A stretch of DNA of 64,000 nucleotides from Lingula anatina. Taxonomy: Eukaryota > Brachiopoda > Lingulata > Lingulida > Lingulidae. Positions within the stretch are counted from its first letter, which is position 1; every line of letters begins with the position of its first letter. Made by a program: the position numbers and the translations under genes. The notes under the pieces are model-generated. The model did not search any database. It was not told the origin of the DNA and worked only from the letters and a program-made list of their open reading frames with translations. Positions 25,366-39,529 of this stretch are shown here, piece after piece. The stretch spans positions 395,805 to 459,804 of the forward strand of contig NW_019776035.1 of assembly GCF_001039355.2 (NCBI RefSeq), given 5' to 3'.

Positions 25366-26320
25366 TTATGCACATATATCAAGAAGCCGGGCTAAATTCG
25401 CGACCTGATCTAAAACATAAAAATACAGATTTTACACAGTCTCTCTCTAGAAATGGTTACTAGAAATAGCCCTACGCATGAAACACGAAATCTAGACAGC
25501 CTTCAAGAGATCAATATTATGTAATAGGATATAAATTCAAATGAACATACCACTACCTTGTTATATTCCACTATGTTCTTAGACCGTTATTGGGCTCACA
25601 GCCTAAACACTTCCTTCATCTTGGGTTTCCGCCGAGTAATTTCGCTAATAAGGATGACATCGCCTTTGATTGGAAAATTGCTCGATCGGCGCATCAATGC
25701 CAATCTATACATGTGCACGTGTTTCTACAAAGTTCTTCTGATACTAACACATAATGTTGGAGTTAATTTTTGAAATCCGGCCAAGGCTCAAAATATCTGT
25801 GACAGCATCGCCTAATTCCCTACGCGTGCAATTATAACACCTCTACCGTGGACAGATTTGTCAAAAACATATATAATAATGAACATTTATATTTAGTCCA
25901 TATCAGCACCGCTCGCATGTATGTAGGTGCATTCTAGTGACAGTACAGTGCACAGTAACAGACTGACATGTAGGTGTGACATACAATGTAATACACTGTT
26001 GCCCGAGCGATACATGTCCGAACACCTTGGGCTATAGCAAGAGGCGTTCAACACATATGTGTATATTGCGAGAAGGTGACAGTGTACCTTGGGTATTATT
26101 TGACATACCGATACATATAACGAGAGTTAGTGCTCGTATTTCACTAAAACACCCATAAAACCAGATAATGCGTATGTTGCCATGGTCACATAACATCTCA
26201 ATGCATTGTACACCAAAAAAAAACGCCAATGACTGTAGTACACCCAGTGGCTGTACTAAATGTATGGCCTTCCGTGAAATGTATGTGGTGCGTGTGTGCG
26301 TGGGCAATTGATGCATGATA

Positions 26321-26322
<2 letters not shown>

Positions 26323-26379
<57 letters not shown>

Positions 26380-26390
26380 GGAGAGAGAGA
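26323..26390. repeat. Compound (GT)n(GA)n microsatellite
   Basis: TA-rich lead-in, then GT units, then GA units; the same arrangement as at 8562-8640. Confidence 0.95.
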
Positions 26391-26589
26391 CTGTTTTGCT
26401 GACCAAAACATGATGATATCCACCCATTTATGTTAACTTTGTACTTTTCGTTTCAGCCACGCTTATTCCGAACAGTTGCCAAGCATACAAGTATACGTTT
26501 CCAATTTGCTAAACATAAAATGAGAAAATTACAAAACTCACGTTTAACCTTTTTTAACCTTTACATTCTATCACCAGAGCTCTAATTAA

Positions 26590-27105
26590 CAAGGGGATGT
26601 GCGTCTAGCACACCGTGTGGCTGCAATCTTTGGAACGAGGTCGGTGCGTCAAGAATTGATGCCCGGATGTGTGGATGTCAAAACCCCCATTAGTAGTCAT
26701 GGATGGAAACCTGAACATCGTCAAATACAGAAATATTCTGGAAACCACCGTCCTCCCATTTGCTAGAGTGCACCTCAGGAGCCAGACTCGCCACTGGCTT
26801 TTGATTTGACCAGACATTGATATAATTGGCAGTTGATACTTTGGAAAATATGAAGATCCAAACAACGCTTTAAGTGATTGCTTTATGACCTAAAAAAGCC
26901 TGTACTTTGGTAATGCTTCGTTAGTGAATTCAAGTAAAGGACTGATGTCTAATTGACACAAAATAGATTATTAAAAGTAAAAAAACACAAATTTAACATT
27001 TGTTTCAATTTATCATTCAGAAAAAAAGGAAAAACTGAAAGTGATGGAAAAAAGTCCATTTGAAATGTCAACTCTCTACCTCGTCATTTACCTTATTGTT
27101 GGATC
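26590..27105 (+). pseudogene. Tc1/mariner-type transposase relic, copy 1
   Basis: The plus strand around 26680-26770 reads PPLVVMDGNLNIVKYRNILE and continues TTVLPFARVH, the Tc1-family segment that carries the second catalytic Asp neighbourhood. A decayed PDIDIIG (compare SPDLNPIE) follows near 26810. Stops and missing sequence make it non-functional. The 3' flank (about 26840-27100) resembles the flank of copy 2 at 35480-35760, so both belong to one family. Confidence 0.75.
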
Positions 27106-28117
27106 AGATATACCTTAGTGACTTTTGAGATTTTTAACACTTTTTCTTTTCCTTTATAAAGGTCTAACGTGCTTTGCTTGCCTTTATGTGTTCAGTCAGC
27201 TAGAATACCACAGCCGTCTTTTAATTATAGTATCGCTAAAATCATCATTAAAACTACTTAGCGTAAAAGCATGTGCTATTTCGCGGGTTTTGAAATAATG
27301 GCTGGCTATTTACTGCAGGTCAACAGTGACTTAAAGCCGACAGAATTTACCTACGGATATTTCTGGTTGTTTTTTTCTTCATCGTTGTCAAATCACACTC
27401 ATTGCTCAACAGTTCGATTCACCATGTTTGGGTGTCACTTTTGTAGTGTTTTCTTAAACGTTATTACTGACGCGAAGAGTAGCATCCTACCGTTGAGAAT
27501 TGGGCCCTGCCTCAAACGGATTCTAGCATGTTTGCTTGTCTTGTGTGACGTCACGCAGTGCCGACAACCTCGTTTTAGGCAAACCAGCATGGTCACCATT
27601 GTGAACTTCATGGTTCGTTATATGGTAACTTAATTACCACAAATATCCGTCATCAATTGTGGCCACATTTTACCTCAACGACTTTACACGAATATCCTTC
27701 AAAGAAAAAATGCCGCATCATTACAAAAGGCAAATAATTTGACTTAAACACGTATAATTTGCATTGCTACAAAATATATGGCTAAAAAATCTTTTTTTTT
27801 TTGTATAAGATGGTACTCAAAAACCACCAAACGGTTAGTACATTTACCTGTACAGCGTACATTGACAAACATGTACCAGAAAATAAAAAGAAAAAAAAGA
27901 AAAAACGGCTGCCACGGAAACTAGACATTTTAATTTCATATACATGTACCGTATTGGCACAGATGAGCTGATGAGAGCTAAAATCATGTACTTGGATGAC
28001 AGGGATTTGATCAAGCAGAGGAATACACGTAATCTATTTTCCTGTGACTAGAAAATGTCAAGATGTATCATGCACTTGTTTACGTAATGTGCAACGCGGT
28101 TGAAAATAATGTTAAAG
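27106..28117. other. Intergenic DNA, no gene seen
   Basis: A 120-codon frame (27271-27633) contains a palindromic TGACGTCA (27546-27553) but no known domain. T- and A-rich runs lie near 27790 and 27885-27905. Confidence 0.4.
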
Positions 28118-28121
28118 TTAA

Positions 28122-28459
28122 AGGGATAACAACTGTTCATTTTGGGTAAAAAATGAATTTTCCTGGCTTAAAGGACAATTTTCCCATACTTACCAATGGT
28201 AAATGACTCCATTCCCACATTCAAAATTAGTCCCTGTTTTTTTTTCTAAAAAAGTTCGTTTTTTTGTATGATCTCTTAAGAGATTATAACAGAATGTAGC
28301 TATCTATGGAGGTCACGTGATGTGATGAAAAGCACAAATTCTAAAATAATTGTGTTAACCGCCGTTTTGGGGGTAAAATAGAATTTATTGTATTTCTTTG
28401 AGTTATTTACAATGTATTTACTGTAAAGTATGGATATCTTACGGACGGTTGTTATCCCT
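28122..28459. mobile_element. TTAA-flanked MITE (piggyBac-like), copy 1
   Basis: A 338-bp non-coding element whose ends AGGGATAACAACTGTT and GACGGTTGTTATCCCT are inverted, flanked exactly by TTAA (28118-28121, 28460-28463). The interior includes TTCCCATACTTACCAATGG and CTCTTAAGAGATTATAAC. TTAA targets are the hallmark of piggyBac-class transposition. An inverted copy lies at 41241-41583. Confidence 0.85.
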
Positions 28460-28463
28460 TTAA

Positions 28464-31400
28464 TCTGAAATGAGGTTCGAGCACAGGTACCTGATGCGCA
28501 TTAAAAAGGTCTCAGTTTTACCGCCCATGGTTACGCATATATAATTTTCCAGAATTATATACTGTTTTCTTTTAAAATAAAGAAATATTGTGGATGATAC
28601 TGACTTTCTTTTAGACAATGCGTTTCCAAACATACACAAATGATATTCGAGGGACCCCCCCCACCCACCCAAAAAAAAGGAAAAAAGTATTCGTAAAGTT
28701 TTATATGCTAACAAGCTTAGGCTGCAAGCGGCTGCTGGAGGTCATACCCGCAATTACTGACTTTTCATGATTTACGGTTGAGTTCTTTGACCGTGTAACA
28801 TATCACTGTCCGGAGGCTATCGTTTTCTTTAATATCTTAGCTTAAAGTTAATACTGACATCAAACTGTTGATATGGTTTTCTTGGGGTGTTCCTTTCTTT
28901 AGAATGGCATCTTATGTCAGATTTGATATCATTGACCAAAATATCTCACAACAGAAGACTGAATGTTTTTATCACTCAGTGACATACTTTTTTTATGACT
29001 CAAGCCAAAAAAAAAATTAATCAGCACTCAAAAATAAGAATGATAAAAAATATTCCATATTAAGTAGCAACCCTGCATGCTTCTCAGTCTCAAAGGACAT
29101 TTTACGTGTTTTAGCTTGCTGGTTTAAAAGCACGTAAAAAGCGTAACGATACAAATAAGCAACATTGCAAGGAAAAGGAGAAAGATGTTGTTACATGTAT
29201 TTGGCCGCAGTAAAACGAAGGAAACAACTGATATCAAAATTTGTTTGCGGAACAGTTTCAGAGTAAAGAAACTAACAATATATATAACAACACATGAAGG
29301 AGGTATTCACCTAAAGTATGCCATCCTGACTAATGTAGTAAGAGAGCTACACGTGCTTCACCGAGATATTTAACAAGTGGTAATGATGAGGATATTTTTA
29401 AAAGCAACACGTACTCTCCCCTTCATCTTGTGGGTAAAAGCACAATTTAAGTATGTGAGTGTGTGTGTGTGTGCGTTTCTGGTTAAACAAATGAGCAAGA
29501 GAAGATTCCTTATTAGTTTCCCCCCCTCGTTTCTTGAACTATATGACTGGTGTAATCAAAGACTACTGAAAGAACAGCAGTGGATTGTTTTTCCTTTTTC
29601 TCTTCATAAATTCTGCAATTACGGAACTAAGTCCTTATCCAAGCCGTGTTCACTTGACATATCTTTTATGATCAACAGGCAAATCAATGACTGGTCTTAT
29701 CTTCCTTGGCTCAGTATAACACTCTTCACAAAATATCGTCAAATCACTGATTCCCCCTCTGTACGTTTTTCGGTGATGCGTCCCTTAACTTCTTGGTCGT
29801 CGAATTATCTCGAGTCTCTTTCGCGAACATTTTTTGGCCCGATAAGCGTTGGCCGAAACCTCCATTGGTCTGTTTCTCTCAATCAGCAAATTGCATTGTG
29901 TTATCGGAATAGCGTGGAGGCCAGTTTGTTTCTCGGCTAACGGATTCTGAGTGAAGAATTCTCTCAGCGTGCATTTTGGTAGTCTCACGCGTAATGTTTC
30001 GATAGTACCAGAAAGCTGCTGAGCATGCAGCATTGACTCGACAACATGTTAGGTACATGTTCGAGTTAAATCGTCTTGTGAGGCAACTAATAGTTCTGGG
30101 ACCTGTTGAACAGCACGTATGACAATTGTCTTTTTTTGTCCTTAACTTAGCGTAGAAAAATACTCGTAGTTAATTAACTACGTAAAGCAGCCTTTGGGAT
30201 ATGCATTGCACCTGGTGATTGTGAAGGAATTAATATAGACGAGATTTCTACATGGACAACTGTAACCAATGAAAGTTAATTACAATTTTCTATGGAAAAA
30301 GATGCCAATGCAAATACTTCGTTTTGGATTATTTTAAAGAAAATAAATAACAGTGGGGCGAGGTAAGCAGCCTTGTGGTGTCTTTGTTAAACAAATGTTT
30401 TCGACTAAAGATCTCAGCAACCTTCCCTTAGACCAATCTTTGATCGTAATTGTTTTGGTAAAAAAGGCCTTGAACAAATGAACTTGCTGCATGTAAGCCG
30501 ATCTTTAAAATAAAGATACTTACAGGAGGATGGAAAATGACAAGCGCTAACGACACGCTACAGGAAAATCCCTCGAAGATCAAAGGAAAATTGGACCAAA
30601 AACCATTTTTTCATGTGGAGCTACACTGATACTTCGCAGTGGGGATCTTGGTTGGGTGATGTTCATCATTAAGTACTTTTCGTGTCTGGTGTTGGGACTA
30701 CGTTAAGATTAGCGTCGATTGCGTTTTCTGGGATTATCATGAGGAATATGCTAAAATAATTGTCTTATGAAGGCCATTCCATATCCGTCCCTACACTCAC
30801 GCTTCAGGCCATACTATTTCAATTTAATGTTTCAAGGGCGGTTTATTTTTTTAAAGGTATCAAAATAGGATCGGTGTAAATGTTATTCAAATTAAAATTT
30901 CAATGTTTATATAATGTTTATGTGACCTATACATTACAGTTTAGGTGACGCTTAACCTTAAAAGAAACAATTTCTCTCAGAATAATTTGTATTCATATTT
31001 GACTGCTGTCTAAAAAAAACTTTGTCGTATACGTCTTAGTACATAGCGCGACTGTGAGAACTGTTTCCCGGATAATACGGTAGCTCGACATAATGATGAA
31101 CGTAAGCAAACCTCATTTTGATGACAGTCGACATTTCACCAAAGACATTATTTTTTTACACATTTTGATCAATTTTGGTTCATAATGGCACTATGAAAAA
31201 CTATTCAATAAAATCCTGTAATGACACAACTAATGGCCCATATCGAATAGATATTACCTGTGAATGAAAACGCTCAGGCGTATACACATACAGCGCAGCC
31301 ATTTAATGTACAAAACTTTGCAGAAATTACCCAAGAAATTTATTTCTGCTCTTTAGATACCTTAAAATGTCAAGTGCAAAAGATGACCTTGTGAAATCCA

Positions 31401-32848
31401 CCCAAAAGGACAAGTATTATTGAAGAACGTGTGGTCTAATAACACTTGGCATTCACACAAATAACATACCTGCTGCAAGGTCGAGAAGAAGTACATGGGT
31501 TCTAATGCAACGAAGTCCTTGAAAACAACGTTCAAATGTCAGCAATCAGAGAGCACTAACTTGGTTGTAACTACATTAATGTGCCAGTCCACTAAAGTAT
31601 ACATGCAGTTATTGCTATGTCACTGTAACCAGTAGCTTCTTATTACCAGAATGGCTTTAATTTTGAAACACGACACTATTTTCTGGTGGCTAGAATCGCT
31701 ATTGAAAAACGAGGCCAAAGACACTAACTTCGATCTTTTTAAACCCTGATTTTACAAGTATCTTGCATGAAAAGTTGAGAATGCCAGCAATAAAACACGT
31801 GTTCTTGAGAGTTTCTAGTACCTGTACTTAATTACCTTACACTTAAAGCTGTTCATTTTTATGTGAATGATCGATGAAATAGTTGAAAAGCATTTAGAAC
31901 CTTTATGTCTCAATACAGCACCAAAGAATATGAGATAGATCAAAATGTTTCTAAAGAACCACTTTTATCAAGCTTGAATTTGAGAGTGCTGACAGTAATC
32001 TGGCTGTAAGCATCAAACGCTCCCCAAATGAAACATAAAGACACCCATCTATGATGATTATAGAGGTGAGGGGCCGTTAGTGTCCGTACCGCAAGGTGCT
32101 TCAATTTTGATGGGGCAGCTCTTACGAGCAACTTTGGACAATTTGGTGAAGTGGGGTAACAGTGGGGGATCCTACATATCACTGCAAGAAGGGGGGGAGG
32201 TACCCTAAGTTACAAAGGTTGCTGGGCACTCACATCCTTCATAAGAATGCTGTAGTGGAAACGACTGAGACATGCTGCTACAACAGAGGCGAGTTTTCCG
32301 TAATCACTGAAAGGCAGGGTGGATAAAAGGGAACGGGCCCAAACTAACTGATGATTTACTATACCGGTACATACACATGGGGGCAGTTGCTATCTGTGAT
32401 ATCCCCTCTTCCTCACCGTAGATGCATTTGACTTGGTGATGTTAAACACAAATGGACATTAAAAACATGAGAGACTGCACTAGCTTCTTGTTTTTTCTTT
32501 TTAAATCATAAAGATCAATATTTCATTACCGACAAGACGGCTTAGCAAAATCAAAGCACTGATGCAATGGTAAACGACAGCACTTTGAATCTACTGAAAC
32601 TGTGCCAAACTCATCATGTATGAATAAAGCATTCTAAAATGCGATGTACAATTACTAATTAAAAGTCGAAAAGCAATTGAATAGTGCACAAGTCCCATGA
32701 GTTCTAAATTTGCTTCCTTGACTACGGCAGCATTAAACAACCCGTTAATTTCTTTCTGCAAAGTTCCTGATTAAGGCCAAAAGCAACAGCAGTACATAAT
32801 AAATTCATAAAAGAAGAGTAAGTACCATTAATTCCTCAACTCACCGCC
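28464..32848. other. Intergenic DNA, one large chance frame, no gene supported
   Basis: A 187-codon plus-strand frame (29377-29940) includes translated GT repeat (VSVCVC) and matches no family, and part of it is also open on the antisense. A fragment at about 28975-29080 resembles the Tc1-relic 3' flank. A minus-strand donor-like GTATGT follows an open stretch at about 31475-31545. No complete gene model can be built. Confidence 0.4.
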
Positions 32849-33010
32849 AATGCCGCGGGGAGCTGGCTACAGCCACTGTGCTGCTGTTTACATCCAAGGT
32901 GTTTCAGTGGCAGGCTCACCAAGCTGTTCCCGATTCCAACAAAATATGACGGCCAACAGACCATACAGGCCCGCTAATGGAGGAAGCCATAATTGATATA
33001 GAAAACCAAA
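32849..33010 (-). other. Possible promoter/first exon ending in a consensus donor
   Basis: A locally GC- and CpG-richer stretch that, on the minus strand, ends in GGCATTGGCG followed by a consensus donor GTGAGT (near 32845). An ATG (ATGGCTTCCTCC) opens 24 codons and then hits TGA, so any exon would be largely untranslated. No downstream exon was identified. Speculative. Confidence 0.2.
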
Positions 33011-33950
33011 TCCCGCGAGTGGGTTTTAATTTCCTTCGACAATTTTAGCTTCAATCCGAGTCCCGCATCTCGCATTTACAACAGAGAAAATTGGCCATGA
33101 GGCATTTGCTGAAACAGCTACATCTGTACATGTACCGTATACATTCTGTACGATCTTTAGAAACATATAAACAAGCATTAATAAATACTAAAGGATTGCC
33201 GTACAATGCATTTGTACAATGCAGTCTGTTAACAAGTGCGATGATGAATGGTTTTAAATACATAAAAGACCCAGCTGAATTTATCCCACATACTAAATCA
33301 TGCTCTTCAACGCTATCATTTGACGTGGCTGTCTAACCGCCACCTCTCTCGTGCTATTCCTAGGCATTGCACAGCTACAGATGATCCCAACTGGAATCGA
33401 TAGTCTACCCATGACTTCTGTTTAACTGCCGTATCTCCGACGAACATAGCCCTTCAAAGGGGTTCACCCAACCTTGGGAATTGAATCGGGTAAAGCGTTA
33501 TTGCATGCACTTCACTTTAGGTTTGTCTGACTTAAACTGTTATTCGATTTTTGTATCACCTCAAATGAACATAATGAACGACTGTGGGTATGTTCTTCAC
33601 TCGTTCTAACACAGAAGACGCCGTGGTTTGTTTTCACCCCCTTTTTTTTTGCAAAGTAAACAGAGTCAGGCAGGAAATGAAACTGGTCGGACTAGGCAAC
33701 ACAACAAATGAAAGCGGAGACAGATATCCCCAGGTAATCTTCTAGAAACATAAGTATATTTGGTCTGACAGCTAAGGACATTCATTGTGAAACAGCTCTA
33801 AGAACAAGACAGCAAGCACACTTACATTATGACCATTGGGAACTGCCCTTAAGGAAATGGACAAAGTTTTTAAAATGTCAGAAGTAAAAAAAGAAAAAAA
33901 CAAAGAAAATGAAGATTAAATCTACGATCTATAGACCGGTGTGCAGGGGC

Positions 33951-33997
<47 letters not shown>

Positions 33998-34468
33998 ATC
34001 GTGTGCAGAACTGTGCATGATAAAATATACATGCACATGCGCATTTTATGGTTTTATAGTATTACCAGACATGGGGAAAACTTTGGAGATACTGGAGGTT
34101 GTTCGGGGTACCATTTACTACAAGAAATCTGCAGGTTCTCCCAATCCTCTGCAGGTCTGAACTAAGTAATTTATTTTCGTTAGTCTATGTATTGTATTTT
34201 TACATAAATATCGCCAGTCCAAAAGACTTGTGATGTACAGTTTTCTATATGCATATCAACTAACATATCTGTGTTTCTCAGAGTTTCTGTTATTGTCGCT
34301 ATTATTCCTAGGGAAATACCATTAGTGTTTTGTTTTTGCGAAGCATGGTTCTGTCAAAAAAAGTGTCCATATGCATAGAAGAATTTGAAATTTGGCATGA
34401 AAGCCGTCGGTTTGGCAGTGCGTAAAATGAGCTAAGCAGTGTTTTACAAATTTGCTAATCTGTGGCAT
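33011..34468. other. Intergenic DNA with (AAAT)n repeat
   Basis: Contains a perfect TAAA/AAAT tetranucleotide run at 33951-33999. No coding or RNA feature supported. Confidence 0.45.
33951..33999. repeat. (AAAT)n tetranucleotide microsatellite
   Basis: About twelve perfect AAAT units. Confidence 0.97.
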
Positions 34469-34469
34469 G

Positions 34470-35760
34470 GCACGAAAAAGACAGACATTGCCAGACAAAT
34501 TGTTGCGCCAAACAGAACGGTCCGTACAGTTCTGTACAGTACAGTGTAATGCCCAGACTGATGTACCTACACAGAGGCCACGCCATATGTATACAAAACT
34601 TACCACCAGGGTACAGTACTCACTGTCCTTTCTGACATGCTGCTGCAACTAAACAAAAACCACCCAAACCGTTCAAAATAAGGGGTAAATTGCCACCAAA
34701 ACGCTTTTTCATAGACCCTTAGCGAACACTAAACTGGTTTCAGCTTAGTAGAATACCAGACGACTTCAGAGAAACCCACTGTAAGCAGCAAAAACAATCG
34801 TCGTCTGTTTCTATATTGAATTGGGGACCACGGCCGTTTTTGGGTAGAACACTGACTTTCTTTAATTAGGTCAGATTTCACCTGTACCGCTCAACTTATC
34901 AAAATAGAGTTTACAGACATCCAGAAGAGACCTACGACGAAAAGTGTGCCGCGTCTAAAGTGACTAGGGTCATTGACAGCGTCAGTATTTGGAGTGGATA
35001 CCACATTGGTGCCAAAACACCAATGGTAGTCATCGATGAAAACTTGAACCAGATCCAATAAAGGAACCGCTTGACTATCATTTGATAGGGGGCTCCATAG
35101 GAACAATTTTAGGTTGCACAGTTATATTGCCGGTTGACACAGATCACTTTTAATAGCAGATAACTTGCAGAACCAAGGGAATGAGCAGCTACCTTGGTCA
35201 TCAAAAATGCCATATTTGAACCACATAGACAATATATGGGATGGCCATTACTCATTACTCACAGAATCAACGGCTTACATGTTCTACAACAAAGCTGAAC
35301 CAAATTGGACATGCCTAAAATGTTATTCCAGATTTAACTCTAAAAACCTATCCCAAGGAATGCCTTGTCGCTTGAGAGTACTGGTAGCAGCCGGATGAGG
35401 GCAGACGTAACAGCGACTGTTGCTGTGACTTGATACTGACATGAAGGTCCTTTGTAGGGCGTGTAACTCTTTTACAGATAATATGGAAAATATGGAGACC
35501 CAAAATATCGCTTTTAGTGGTTGTCGTATGACTTAGAACAGGCAGTGTATTTTTGTTTGCTTCAGTGGCAAATCCAATTAATAAACTGATGTCACTGTGA
35601 CATCGAAGAGATAATTAAAAGTTATTAAAACACGATTTTTATCCTTATTTTCATTTATCAGTCAGCAAAATAGGAAAAAACCTGATGAAAAACGATTTAA
35701 AAAAATATTCCATATTTAATGTCAAGTCTGTATCTTAACACGCTATGTAAGACGTTTTTT
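34470..35760 (+). pseudogene. Tc1/mariner-type transposase relic, copy 2
   Basis: Pieces of a Tc1 transposase occur in order on the plus strand: DIARQIVAPNRTVRTVL (helix-turn-helix, about 34483-34533), QRPRHMYT (GRPR hook, about 34573), SIWSGYHIGAKTPMVVIDEN then LNQ (about 34985-35050), EQLPWSSKMPYLNHIDNIWD (about 35188-35247, equal to LPWPSxSPDLNPIExLWD), and MPCRLRVLVAAG near 35360-35396 before a TGA. Frames shift and stops intervene. The third catalytic position is Asp in HIDNIWD where Tc1 elements have Glu. The element is dead. Confidence 0.82.
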
Positions 35761-37664
35761 CTAGGCGTCTAACTCTTGATCTCATATACAATCAACTTTT
35801 TTATAGTGGCTGACTTTTTACGATCCAGCCCTACGCGTATCATCGAAAATTTATTTACTTGGACGTGAGGGCAAAAAGCACTCCGATTAAGTGTTTTCTC
35901 CTTTGTCCTCAATGTCAACTTCATTTTACATGAAACAGAAATCCTAGTAGAAAAATTGAACATAAAAATTGAAAAACTCTTTTGGCAGGAATTAAATAGC
36001 TGGACCTCAAGCAAATTAAGGACATACAAAACAATTTGAAAATCTTATGAATGTGAAAATTACATCAAAATGAGTGTCTCCCCCTTAGATATATAAAAAC
36101 ACTGGTAAAAATAAGACAAAGTGACCACGACCTGGCAATAGATACATTACATGCACAAACCCCAAAACTCCACTTGATGAGAGAAAATGGAAAGCTTGCA
36201 ACTGCATAGAGGATGAAAAGCACTTCCTCGTGGTATGTACAAGATACACTGTTGAAACTGCAACCGTGGCACGACAACAAATGTATTGTCCTTTCAAAAA
36301 GTCTTTGTTACGACTGATCTTACATCAAATACAGTACTTTCTTCACGTCCGATCACTGGTGTATCTCTCTCGAATTACGCTCCAAAAGTTTTTATAGTAT
36401 AGGGGCACATGACCCACGTGACACAAAAAGGGCGCTCACACCAGCTATACATATTCATTACATCTATTCACATACTTTAGCTACTTATATTAAGGTACAA
36501 TGTACTATTACATATTTATATATACATGTGAATAATTGTACCCTATTACAAAAGGCAAAGAATGCATGATGAACTATTGAAAATCGATGTAGTGGGTCTA
36601 GAGGACAATGGTCAGGTATTGCCAATTCTCTTTAATCCACCCTGTGAAAAAAGTCTCAAAGCAATTTGTAAAGACTGCTGTTAAAATACATAGTTCACCT
36701 GCAATTTAGTACATCACAGCCACTAATTGATGATAATGCTGTGAATAGCTTGATTAATTTTATAGCTTAACATGAATTAACACGTGTAATTTTGCATACT
36801 ACATATGTAAACATATAGAAATGTATTTCCTTATGTAGTCTAGAGAGCCTGCAAGTGTATTCATATCATTAAGTGCTCAATGAACTTATTATTTTTATTA
36901 TTTTCCATTTATTCAACGCAATAATTAAATAATTTCCTGGAACAATTCTATATTTTGCATTTCCCTTTTCAGTTAATATTGTAAAGTTATGTGCAGGATA
37001 ACACCTTTTTCTTATTTCGAAGCGCAATAATTAAAAATATTTTAATTACGTCAGGTAAGTCACAAATAAAATATGAAAGTCGACATCAATATTGTGATAC
37101 TTTATGCGCCTCGTTGGCAAGGGGTTTTAACAGTTTTGAAGACAATCCAGTCACTTTTTTGCTGCACGTCATTTAATATAGTGACACGACTGGCTGAAAT
37201 AAACCTTAAATTGTACCAAAAACGGACCACATTCGTTCATTGCCATTCAGTAAATATTTTTTGAGATACCATTTTCAGTTTCTTTTCCATTTAAAAAACA
37301 GAAAGCGAGCATGTCAAACATTTCATAAAAACAGCTAGCCTTGTTGACAAAAGATAGCAAGATGGCAATCCTGTGCTAATAGAAGTGCACATTAGACCAT
37401 GAAGACTGACCAAAACCCACTTTACGTCTTTAACTGATCAATAAGGGACGGCTGTGATTGATTCATTAACGATAGCCATTGGGGGAATCAAGAGCTGTTT
37501 AAATTGAATTCTAGAAGGGGTAGACACGGATGTACGCACAGGGGAGTAATTTGACCCATCAGGTCTGGTAATGGACTTCGATTCGTCCCAATTTGCCTCT
37601 TCTTGCCAATTTTCGGTAGCGGTTTCAACTGTTAGGCTGCAAAATATTTATTGAACCCACGCGA

Positions 37665-37693
37665 CCCCCCCCCCCCCCCCCCCCCCCCCCCCC
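37665..37693. repeat. C29 homopolymer
   Basis: Uninterrupted run of 29 C, a candidate G-quadruplex-forming tract on the minus strand. Confidence 0.95.
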
Positions 37694-39475
37694 ACCGAAA
37701 AAAAAGGTTGAAAGGAAAACGCACAGCATTTATTTGAATAATTAATAAATCATGACAGTCCTATCCTATACATGACAGCAAGAATGAAAAATATTTAATG
37801 TCTTTTTGAAAACTGGATAAAGACTTACTAGTATTGAAATTGACGTCAAACACATGCATACGTCAAGAACTCTCCCGTGAAATGGCCCTAAGAGAAAACG
37901 AACATCGTCTGTTTTCGTGCGGCTTGATGGAAGGAGTAATGTTATAAGGTTTCATCAATAAACACATTCTTTCTTACGTATACGTATACAGAATACAGGT
38001 GACATTCAATTTAGGTGGTGAGAAGTGAAATAATATTCCATTAATGCTATGGGTATTATGAAAATATATTATAGAATATGGCAATGTAGTAGGCCTACTC
38101 TGCAAAATGACAAAGACAAATATGTCCAACACTCTGGACTACGTTGTTTTACCGGCACATGTAAGACTTTCAAATGTTCCACAACAAAGGGGATATGATA
38201 TTATAGCCACACCTTTATCTTAGCAAAAAGGCCAACAAGTAAAAACAACAACAATAATTAAACCAAGGAACGTAAGTATTAATTCATGGAGGACTACAGC
38301 TCGTTAAACCCTTTCTCTCCATTGGCAAACCAGGATGGGTTTGGGGAGCATAAGGCAGAATTAGAAAGCATGTGCAGGAGACGATACAATATTGTATTGT
38401 AATACTGTCGGCTGTAATGTAATGGGTACGGGATGAAACTTGATTGACTTTGTCTCCTCAGGCTAATTGCATTTGTACATCACGGAAAATATCATGCACG
38501 GGGTTATGAAAGGTGTCGGTTTTCCAACAATTTAGTTGTGATTTCGATCTGAATTAAACAAAATCTCCGCCACTGTCAGAAATATCAACACTCTTTATCG
38601 AGATAATCAGAATGATGATGACGGAATGTTGCTAACGAGATGGATATAAAATGACGTCAGCAGCAGCAACTCAATCCTACCGTACTAGTCAGCAAGAAAA
38701 GGATCGGGTAATGAGAAATATCATGCAACCCTGGAATTTCTCTCCAATATTTCGTTTTCAATTACTGCCAATGACAAGTCATTCAGTAATGACAGAAAGG
38801 GTTTCTAATGCATAAACCCTAAAACCCACTCAAATGTTTCATTCATAAAAAGGGTGAAACTATAAGGAGAAATTCTTTGTCCTTTCCAGTGTTTCCCTCA
38901 AAGTGCATTTACCTCTCTGTCTGCTTTTTCTAGTTGGGCCAGTTCAAGCTGCAAGTGAATAACCTCTTTATGCAGGCGAGGAAGACAAATTTATTCAGAT
39001 TGTGCGATCGGTGACATGGCTTATCCGCAGTAAAGACATCACTTACAGGTAAAATGATTCAATTTACAGAAATTAATAAATCAGGGTTCGCAGCACTCAC
39101 ATTAAGTCTGCTGATCTATTAGTCTGCTTCGCTGAATGCAGTACTTTGCCATTAAGCCGTCACCTGTACAGAAGCGAGCGCAGGAAGTCCTGTTAGGGAG
39201 ATTTACCACTGAAAAACAATATAGGAAGCGATAAATTTCCATCAATCTAGAATTAATGGGACATTGGCCAACAGAGGCACTATTACGTTGTTCAGCATCA
39301 AGTTGGGTTTTACAGTGGAACAGAAAATAAAATAGCATAAAAGGCAATGTCCGCTATTGATTTTGTTAACCATTAGACTTTTTGATTGACTTCTCTAGGT
39401 AATTTTCGAGTCCATTGTTTTCTTAATGCGTTGTAGACATACTGTCACAGCACGAACTGTATATGATTGAATAAA

Positions 39476-39477
<2 letters not shown>

Positions 39478-39517
<40 letters not shown>

Positions 39518-39529
39518 ATGGTGCGGGGA

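Noticed and set aside
27271-27633. 120-codon plus-strand frame
   Set aside because: Phe/Ser/Leu-rich without motifs; no neighbouring exon; treated as chance.
29377-29940. 187-codon plus-strand frame, longest after FITM2
   Set aside because: Part is translated GT microsatellite, no domain or orthologue is recognised, the antisense is also open in places, and a frame this long is about what chance gives in 64 kb at this base composition.
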